A stretch of 64,000 bases of DNA from a virus. Position 1 is the first letter of the stretch; each line of letters starts with the position of its first letter. The translations under genes and the position numbers were made by a program. Positions 40,591 to 49,000 of the stretch are shown piece after piece. The DNA lies in the IMG/VR virus record IMGVR_UViG_3300032315_001572, positions 1 through 64,000 of that record. One strand, written 5' to 3'. The notes beneath the pieces were generated by a model, which worked only from the letters and a program-made list of their open reading frames with translations, ran no database searches and was not told the DNA's origin.

Positions 40591-41351
40591 TAACAGTAAA
40601 TTTGCATGGTAAATTGGGTGAAGACTTGGGAGAAACATGGGAATTAGATGTTTCTTCTGTGGCAGAAGCTTTGCACGCTATAGATATAAATACTAAAAAA
40701 TTAAGACATTGGTTATTATATAATAAAGATCAATATGAATATGAGATTTTAGCAGATAATAATAGTTTTTTTGATGAATCTCCTGAGTTTAAAGATATAA
40801 ATGAATTAAAAAATTCTGAATTTTGTTTAGATATTAAAGATAAAATAAAAACAATAGATATTGTTCCGTCTGTTATAGGCTCTGGAGCAGTTGGGAAAAT
40901 ATTCGTAGGAGCAGCTCTAGTTGTTGCAGCGGTAGCGATAGCCGTATTTACGCCATTTATTTTACCAGCCGTAGCTATTGGATTTGCTGGTTTAGCTTTA
41001 ATTGCAGCAGGAACGAGTGAATTATTATCAAAACCCCCACCATCTGTTCCTTTTACCGCTCAACAAACTAATCCAATAGATGGACAGGGTGAAGCTGGAG
41101 GACCAACATCTTATCTTTTTAATGGTCCAGTAAACACAGTAGGAGAAGGTGGTCCAGTCCCAATAGGATATGGAGAGCTAATCGTTGGTGGTAATAATGT
41201 ATTTAGTAGTTATGAAATTGTTTATAGAGCATATGCTGGTAATTTTGATACAAATACTTTACAAATTAATAATGCAGGAAATGCTCAGTATTTATTTAAC
41301 TCTAGGTGTCAGTTAATAAGTCAAGAAGCTTTACAAGCTTTAGCTTTTTAA
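40587..41351 (+). CDS. Lambda gpI-like tail assembly protein
   Basis: The protein (254 aa) has a ubiquitin-like N-domain (V-N-L-H-G-K-L-G-E) and a hydrophobic Ala/Val-rich region (about 108-140) that is the typical paired hydrophobic stretch of gpI. The C-terminal part, F-N-G-P-V-N-T-V-G-E-G-G-P-V-P, matches the family's end motif. It overlaps gpK by 4 nt and precedes the gpJ gene, in lambda order. It helps tip assembly in lambda; presence in the virion is uncertain. Confidence 0.9.
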   Translation: MITVNLHGKLGEDLGETWELDVSSVAEALHAIDINTKKLRHWLLYNKDQYEYEILADNNSFFDESPEFKDINELKNSEFCLDIKDKIKTIDIVPSVIGSGAVGKIFVGAALVVAAVAIAVFTPFILPAVAIGFAGLALIAAGTSELLSKPPPSVPFTAQQTNPIDGQGEAGGPTSYLFNGPVNTVGEGGPVPIGYGELIVGGNNVFSSYEIVYRAYAGNFDTNTLQINNAGNAQYLFNSRCQLISQEALQALAF

Positions 41352-41355
41352 GTTT

Positions 41356-44300
41356 ATGGGAAATCCAAATAAATACGCAGATGGTTTACAATATCTTGCA
41401 TTTCCTGGAAACGTTGGTCAAGGAGTATGTGGATATAATTTTCCAGAAAGCACAGCTCAAGATGATGTAGGTGGTGGTAATTTATGTTTAAGCTTTAGTG
41501 GTACAGCGTTACCTGTTCCTAGTTCTAATCCAGGAGCACCAAATACTTACGGTAGAGGTCCAAGTGGATTTCTCGCAAGGCATACTGTATTAGCCGTAAT
41601 GACTGGAGCCAATATTCAAAAATTTAGTACTAGAGATGGAAGCCCTGCAGATGGCGCACTCTTTAGGGCGAATACTTTTGGCGCGCCAGATTTACAAACT
41701 ATTTTTGGTGTGAGTACGGTCGCCTCAGTAGAAGCGGGAACTGATCCACAAACTAACGGAGTACGTTTAACTCAAAGATTCAAAGATCAAAGAGCATATA
41801 CTTCTATTGGTCAAATTAATGTATTAGATTTAGTTTGCGAGGGTCCGATTGAAGGGTTTGTTAGTGGATTATATATTCCAAATTTAAGTGGAAAATCAAT
41901 TGGAGATATAGGATATACTAGCGTTACATTTCAACCATATGAACAAACTTACAGTAATCCAGAAACTAGATCAATATATTGGAATGATACTCCAATTACA
42001 GATCTTGCAGGATTTTATAATTTTCAATATGTAAATTATAAATACACATATGGCGAAAAAACAAATGATCATACAATTTATAATCCATATTTAAATCTTT
42101 ATGAAGAAAGAAGAGATTACTTTGGCAAACAAGTAGATCAAAACAAAATACCATTACAAACCTCAATAACAAAAAGTATAAATGAAACTTTATATGGATT
42201 TTATCAATTAACTGGAACTCAAATATTAACACCAAAAACTTATTATGTATATAATACCGATGTTTCATCAATTAAAATAAATATAAAAATAAACAGTTTA
42301 TATGAGCAAATACTAACTGGAGCAAATGCTGGAGACGTTGAACCACAAGTTGGAGTTTTTACATTTGCAATATATAGAATTCTTTCAGATAATAGTCTTA
42401 TATTGTTAGATACATCTAAATATAGACCTTATTTAAGAGAAGGATATTCAGTCGATACTATTCAACTCCAAGGAAAAATAGCTAATAGCCCAGTAATAGT
42501 TCCATATGAAATAACGCTAAGACCTTATGCAGAAAATACTCCTTGGTTTGAAATCTTTCCAAATCAAATTGGTTGGGCTATAGACCTTGTTAAAAAAACA
42601 AGAGAAAGCACTGGCGGTGGACTTTTTAACTCTACATCAATAGATAGTATAACTGAAGTTTATTCAGATCGTTTTGTTTATCCAGATACTGCTTTAGTTT
42701 ATTCTAAGTTTGATGCAAGATATTTTAATGATATTCCAACGAGAACATATAAATTAAGATTATTGAAAGTTAAGATACCAGTAAATTATGATCCAGTTGC
42801 TAGAAATTATACTGGTCCGTGGAATGGAAAATTTAAAATTGCATGGACTGATAACCCAGCTTGGTGTTTTTATGATTTAATTATAAACAATAGATTTGGA
42901 TTAGGAAAATTTATTGATTCTAGTTTAACAGATAAATGGACTTTATATGAAATTGGTCAATATTGCGATGAACTTGTATCCGATGGTCTTGGAGGTTTGG
43001 AGCCTAGATTTACTTGTAATTTATATATTAATACAAAAGAAGAAGCCTATAAAGTTTTAAACGATATGGCAAGCATTTTTAGAGCAATCGTATATTATTC
43101 AGCTGGACAAATAACTGTATCTCAAGATTCATTAAAAGAGCCTATATATCTTTTTAATAATAGTAGCGTTATAGAAGGAACATTCAATTATTCTGATGCT
43201 TCTAAAAAGTCAAGGAAAACAGTAGCATCTGTAAGATTTAATGATAAAAATGATAATTTTAAACCAGCAATTGAATACGTAGAAGACAAAAATTCAATAT
43301 TAAAATATGGAATACGAGAAACAGAAATTGTTGCATTTGGTTGCACAAGCAGTAGTCAAGCAAAAAGAATTGGCAAATGGCTTTTAACTACTCAAAACAC
43401 AGAAACAGAATTAGTTGATTTTCAAGTTGGTCTAGAAGGTAATTATTTAAGACCAGGGGATGTTATCTCAATTTATGATCAATATAGAAAAAATCAATCT
43501 TACGCAGGAAGAACTTTAGAGCTAACTAGTGGATACGCAGTATTAGATACTCCATATAATTTTACTAATACATACGCAATTACTGGTGCGAATATGAATA
43601 ATTCATTTGTATTTAATATATTAACTCCAACTTATAATTTAAATCCTGGAACACAACTTGGAGACTTGTATATTACTGGTTTTAATATTACATCTTCTGG
43701 AGTTACAGGATTAAATAGTTCATTCTTTAGAAGAAGTCAGTTGCAATCTATTAAAATAAATAGTCCACAAAATTATTTAACTAGTGGATCTGGAATATAC
43801 TCTAATAATATAAGACTTAATTTTCCAAGCGGTTTAATAGTTAGCGGTTATAGTTTACCGCAAAACACAGTTTGGAATATAGATATAAATACTTCTGGAT
43901 ATGCAACAGCAGGAATTAATACTAGGTCTGAGATGAACAATGAAGGCAGAGCCTTGTATCCAGGATATTACCTAGAATCATTTCTTAATAAACCTAAAAA
44001 ATATAGAGTATTAACCATTACAGAAAAAGAACCAGAAATATTTAATGTTAATGCTCTTGAATATAATGATCAAAAATATGCAGATATTGACAATGTAAAT
44101 GATTTAGTTAACGTACCACTTAGACCTGCTGCACCAGTTGCTCCTACTTTATTTTTAAGTGGAATATTTAGAGATCCTATTACTAATTCTTATCTAAGTA
44201 ATCCAGCTGGAACACATTATACTACTAATCAAGGCGGAATTAACAGCGTAATGTATAATATACAACCACCAACAAATAATGCAAGTAATAATCTATATTA

Positions 44301-44589
44301 TGTATATATAAAACCATTCTCTCCTTTTACAAGTGCAACTGTAACTCCAGAATCATTTTTATTTGATGCAATATCTCCTTCAACACTTAGAACTGGTTTA
44401 AGTCGATTCGATTGGTCTATAGGCACTATACCAGCATTTATAACACCAACTGGTGCTGGCACATATTATTTTAGAATATTCGCTGAAAATAATATCGGAG
44501 AAAGAACTCCAGCGCTCAATGGATCATACAATCTAACAAATCAAGCTTCTGTTTTCAGCGTTCAAGCTTCTGGTACAAATGTTTATTAA
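41356..44589 (+). CDS. Lambda gpJ-like host-specificity (tail tip) protein
   Basis: The protein (1077 aa) is the central fibre/receptor-recognition protein. The N-terminal third carries I-N-V-L-D-L-V-C-E-G-P-I-E-G near residue 154, a hallmark of the gpJ family, and W-N-D-T-P-I-T near residue 212. P-A-W-C-F-Y-D-L-I-I-N-N-R-F-G-L-G near residue 500 is the tail-tip core pattern. A region around 430-700 is the conserved core; the final third has fibronectin-like beta repeats (P-A-A-P-V-A-P-T), and the last 100 residues are Thr/Asn-rich and likely carry the receptor-binding part. It follows gpI by 4 nt. Confidence 0.93.
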   Translation: MGNPNKYADGLQYLAFPGNVGQGVCGYNFPESTAQDDVGGGNLCLSFSGTALPVPSSNPGAPNTYGRGPSGFLARHTVLAVMTGANIQKFSTRDGSPADGALFRANTFGAPDLQTIFGVSTVASVEAGTDPQTNGVRLTQRFKDQRAYTSIGQINVLDLVCEGPIEGFVSGLYIPNLSGKSIGDIGYTSVTFQPYEQTYSNPETRSIYWNDTPITDLAGFYNFQYVNYKYTYGEKTNDHTIYNPYLNLYEERRDYFGKQVDQNKIPLQTSITKSINETLYGFYQLTGTQILTPKTYYVYNTDVSSIKINIKINSLYEQILTGANAGDVEPQVGVFTFAIYRILSDNSLILLDTSKYRPYLREGYSVDTIQLQGKIANSPVIVPYEITLRPYAENTPWFEIFPNQIGWAIDLVKKTRESTGGGLFNSTSIDSITEVYSDRFVYPDTALVYSKFDARYFNDIPTRTYKLRLLKVKIPVNYDPVARNYTGPWNGKFKIAWTDNPAWCFYDLIINNRFGLGKFIDSSLTDKWTLYEIGQYCDELVSDGLGGLEPRFTCNLYINTKEEAYKVLNDMASIFRAIVYYSAGQITVSQDSLKEPIYLFNNSSVIEGTFNYSDASKKSRKTVASVRFNDKNDNFKPAIEYVEDKNSILKYGIRETEIVAFGCTSSSQAKRIGKWLLTTQNTETELVDFQVGLEGNYLRPGDVISIYDQYRKNQSYAGRTLELTSGYAVLDTPYNFTNTYAITGANMNNSFVFNILTPTYNLNPGTQLGDLYITGFNITSSGVTGLNSSFFRRSQLQSIKINSPQNYLTSGSGIYSNNIRLNFPSGLIVSGYSLPQNTVWNIDINTSGYATAGINTRSEMNNEGRALYPGYYLESFLNKPKKYRVLTITEKEPEIFNVNALEYNDQKYADIDNVNDLVNVPLRPAAPVAPTLFLSGIFRDPITNSYLSNPAGTHYTTNQGGINSVMYNIQPPTNNASNNLYYVYIKPFSPFTSATVTPESFLFDAISPSTLRTGLSRFDWSIGTIPAFITPTGAGTYYFRIFAENNIGERTPALNGSYNLTNQASVFSVQASGTNVY

Positions 44590-44592
44590 TTT

Positions 44593-46008
44593 ATGAAAGT
44601 AAAAAATTTAAATTTAACTTTGGAGTGGCAAACTATCAGAAATATTCCTGATTTTTTAAAAATTGATACGCACTTTCCAACTTATAATGTAAAAGTAAAA
44701 AATGAAAATGATTATCTTATTCATCAAAATTTAAATTTAAATAATCATGAATTTATTATGGAGTCTAATCTTCAATATGAAGATTTTATGCTTAAACCAA
44801 AGCTTAGTGTAGAGATTTCTAAAAATAAAACTAAAAATATTTTTAAATATAATTTTGAAAATAATTATTTAAAATATAAAGAATTAAATAATAAATTAGG
44901 TTTTTTTAAAAAAATAAAATTTGAAGTAGATTACAATAATGATGGTAAAGGCGATTTTGAGCTAAAGGCTGAATATGCTGAAATTGAAAATTTGAATAAA
45001 AGTATTTTATTTAATAAAATTTACCGCAGTAGCGATTATATTAGCGTGAAATTACTTTTAGATAAAGAATATTTTAAACAACAAGAAATACATTCTTTAC
45101 TTGTATTAAGTGAAGTTTCTAATAAGTTAGTTAAAAATAAAAAATTAACGAATCTATTCACCGAAAGAGTAGAAGAAAAATGGCTTGATGTTAATGATTC
45201 AACTGCATTACTAACAATACCTTTTATTGAAAGTGATATTGTTGAGATATCTGAAAATTTAAATATTAAAATTATTCCACTTAATTACCTTCAATCAGAA
45301 TTATATAACTTTTTAAGACCAAGAGAATCTCAGGAAGATATTAATAATTTATATGAAGAGTATTTTCCTAATCAAACATTTAATATTGGCAAAATATATA
45401 AACAATCTGTAAATAACGAAACCTTGGCGTTTTATCAAAATTATTTATATTTATTCAATAATCAAAGCTTAAATTCAAACAGTTTAACTTCAGATTTATC
45501 AATTAATGATATGGTATTTAATAGCTATTTTCCATTATTAAACAAAGATCAAATCAATAAAACTATATGTTTATCTAATGATTTAAATACAGACGATGTA
45601 CTTGACAATAATTATAACTTACAAAAGGGATATTTAGGCTTTTATAGCAAAGACTTAGCCTCCTACGAAGACGTAGCTATTGACTTAGATTACCTTCAAA
45701 ATCAAGGAGTACTTCAAGCCAAAATCATTGAAATCGAAGAAAATAGCGATACTTGCAATATTTATATCGAATTTATAACCACTTTTTATAATAATGAGAA
45801 GTTCTATATAGAAACAAGTAATAATTTAAAATATAGTGAAAAATATAAAACAAATATTGATGGAAAAGATTATATTACATTATTATTCAAATATTCTTAT
45901 GATTTAGCAAATTTAAATGAATATTTAAATGAAAATCCTTCTATAAATAAATCTCAAATTATATCAGATAAAGATTTAATCAACTTTTCGGCAAAATTAA
46001 TATTATAA
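44593..46008 (+). CDS. Hypothetical tail-tip-associated protein (471 aa)
   Basis: I do not recognise a family. The sequence is Asn-, Leu- and Lys-rich and probably alpha/beta, with no signal or membrane segment. A D-Y-N-N-D-G-K-G-D-F-E motif near residue 117 resembles a calcium-binding EF-hand-like or dockerin-like loop. It is the last gene of the tip operon and ends 1 nt from the stop of the tape measure gene, which runs the other way. The place after gpJ suggests a fibre, adhesin or chaperone. Confidence 0.7.
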   Translation: MKVKNLNLTLEWQTIRNIPDFLKIDTHFPTYNVKVKNENDYLIHQNLNLNNHEFIMESNLQYEDFMLKPKLSVEISKNKTKNIFKYNFENNYLKYKELNNKLGFFKKIKFEVDYNNDGKGDFELKAEYAEIENLNKSILFNKIYRSSDYISVKLLLDKEYFKQQEIHSLLVLSEVSNKLVKNKKLTNLFTERVEEKWLDVNDSTALLTIPFIESDIVEISENLNIKIIPLNYLQSELYNFLRPRESQEDINNLYEEYFPNQTFNIGKIYKQSVNNETLAFYQNYLYLFNNQSLNSNSLTSDLSINDMVFNSYFPLLNKDQINKTICLSNDLNTDDVLDNNYNLQKGYLGFYSKDLASYEDVAIDLDYLQNQGVLQAKIIEIEENSDTCNIYIEFITTFYNNEKFYIETSNNLKYSEKYKTNIDGKDYITLLFKYSYDLANLNEYLNENPSINKSQIISDKDLINFSAKLIL

Positions 46009-46009
46009 A

Positions 46010-49000
46010 TTATCTTTTTACTTGTCTATAAACCGCTGAACTCAATAATCCGCCAGGTCTTTGTTGCTCTGTTATCACCCTCATTACTTGAGTTTTTACT
46101 TTTTCAGCAAGCTCTTTGGTTTCTTCTGCGTCTTTTTGCTGTTTGTCGGCTTGACTAGTTTCAGTATTTTCGCTTGTAGCTCCTTGTTGATTTAAATTAA
46201 CTACAACACTTACATTGTTTGTTGGAGAATAATTATTAGAATTTGTTTCACTAACGTTGCCAACTGCTCCTCCATCTGCAAATTTTTTAGCTCTTCCAGA
46301 ATTAAGATCATCAAAGAATTTTTTGCCATACATATTAACTGCTTCTTTTCTCATTACGAATTCGCCACCCATAAGCATCGCTGGGATATCATCTTTGCTG
46401 CTTCCACCAGAAGCAAATTTTCTAACTTCTCCACCTTTAGCTAAAAATCCTAATCCAGCAGCTCCAACCCCCAAAAGAGCTTGATAATATGCACCTCTAC
46501 TTTTTGCATTTTTTTGTTGATTATATTGATCTTGAATTTCTTGATTCATTCTAATGTTGTCTTGCAGTGCTTGTCTATTTGATTCGTTGACTCCAGCTAC
46601 GTAATTTAAATAATCATATAATGCCATTTCTCTTTCTTGCCTTATTCTATTTTGGGGATTATTTTGATCAATAATAGCCTGTAAACCAAGTCTTGGATCG
46701 ATAATATTCTCTCCAGCAGTTGGATAAAGCGGGTCATTATATCTGTAAATATTTGTTCCTAAAAATTCAGATTCTCCACCATATGCAAGTCCGTTAATTC
46801 TACCACCATTTATCATATGCAACAAACCAGAACCATATTTATCAACAGCACTTTTTCTAATGACGTATTCTCCTCTGCTCAACATAGCTGGAACATCATC
46901 CTTATTCCCTGATCCACCAACTACATTACCACCAGTAGAATAACCTTTAATTAATCCGCCTTTTGATTTACCAAATAAACTTCCAAATAATCCTCCACCA
47001 CCTCCTCCAAATATATTACTTGTACTACCAAAAAGTTTTCCAAAAATTAAATTAGTACTAAACTCAAGAGCTAATTGTTGTATTCTGTCGCTAATATTAA
47101 GCGCCATTCTTGTAAAGGCATCGCTAGCAGTAGCTGTTCCATTAGCAAAAGATAAGAAAGCATTATTAAATTCGCTTTTTATTGTTCGTGCTGTGTCTGC
47201 TGCTCCAAGTTGAGCATCTCTAAACGAATCTTCGGCACGATTATCAAATTGATCAAAAAATGCTGAACCAATATCTCCAATACTTTTTCTTCCACCTAAT
47301 ATTTGTTTTTCTCTCGCGGCTTGTTGATCTGCTCTATATTGATCCGCAAAAACTAATCCCCTATCTCTTTGACTTCTACTTGTTAAACGTTCTTGTGCGC
47401 CTTCTAAGCCCATGCTAAATTTATCTAAATCTCCATCAGATTGAACAAGAGCCTCATTTACTTGAGTGATATATTTCGCTTCAACTTTTCTTCTTTCTGT
47501 TTCGTTTAATATTTGTTTTCTAAGACCTTCTTGAAGATCTAAAACTTTTGCAGTTGCAATTCTATTTGCATTTAGATCTAAATTTAAATCTAATACTGTT
47601 GAGCTATATTTTTGCAATGACTCTGGACTTAAATTATCTTGAAATTTTTTCAATGCTTCTGAGCTTGATGAAACATCTCCTGCCAATCCAGCTCTTCTTA
47701 AGAAATCTTCTTTTTGATATCTAGCTATACTTTTTATTGCATTACTTAAGCTTTTTGTATCTATACCTAATTCTTTTAATTTTTTGCTTAATTCAGTTGA
47801 GCCTTGATCAAGATCATCAAAAGAAAGTTTTTCTAATTCAGTTAAAGTCTTACTTACGGTTTCTTTATCTACTCCAGCTTTAAATAGTAGTCTTGTAATA
47901 GGCTCTAAAATTGCAACTGTTTCTTTTATTAAATTTTGTTCTTCTGGTGGAATAATCGATCCTTGAGCGCCAGTAACAGTTGGAGCAAAAATTTGATCTT
48001 CTGACATACCTCCAACACTTAATCCTGCTCCTATAACAGGTGTACCTTGACCATATTTTGCATTTCTGGCTTGAAGATTTGCTATTACGCTTCCTAATTC
48101 TTGAGTAAATTCATCTCGTAATTTAGGATTGCTAAGAACTTCTCCTCGAACAGATGTTCCTCTTGTAGTTCTAAAATTTAAAATTGCATCTGTAAATTTT
48201 TGTAATTCATTTCCTTTTAAAGATTTGTCTGAAGTAATTTGCATTATACTTGCTAAATTGTCTGCATTTATAGCTGAAGTTTGTAATGCGATTTGAATTT
48301 GACCTAAAGTTTGAGTTATATTTTCAAAATTTCCACTTGAAACCGCATCTCTTAAAGATTTTTGTAATGTAGATGGAGTATTAGTTAATATTGTAGCTAA
48401 ATTTTCATTACTATCAGATAGTATTTTTTGTTTCTCTTCAGTACTTAAAGTTTGATCTGTTAATTTTTCTAAAACTTGATTATAAGATTGTACTGCAGAT
48501 GAAAATGTTTCTAATTTATCTTTATTACTTTCTGAAACAGATATAGCATCTTTTGTTGTTTGATCTAAGCTGTTTAATGAATTAACTAAACTTAACAAAA
48601 TTCCAGTTAGAAGTGCTCCACCCGCGGCTTTTTTTCCTCCTCCAGCTAATAAAGTTGTTCCAGCAAAACTTGCTCCTTGAATCGCGGCTCCAACTCCTGC
48701 GCTTGTTTTTTGATCTGTTATACTTTCTTGAATTTTTGAACCTAATCTATCTATTGCAATAAATAATGCCGCACTTAAAACTTGTCTAATAATAAACGCA
48801 GTACCTGCGCTCGCTGCCAATCCACCTGCTGCCTGTAAAAAAAAGTTTGGAACAAAACCTTTTGATGCTCCAGCAGTTTTCGCTTTATTAGAACCATATC
48901 TTGCTACGCCTTGACCTAATCCCATTGGTTCATCTTTTGTATTGTAAACACCAAGACCAAGTGGATTCGCACCAGAAGTTAATCTAGAATCTTTACCTAC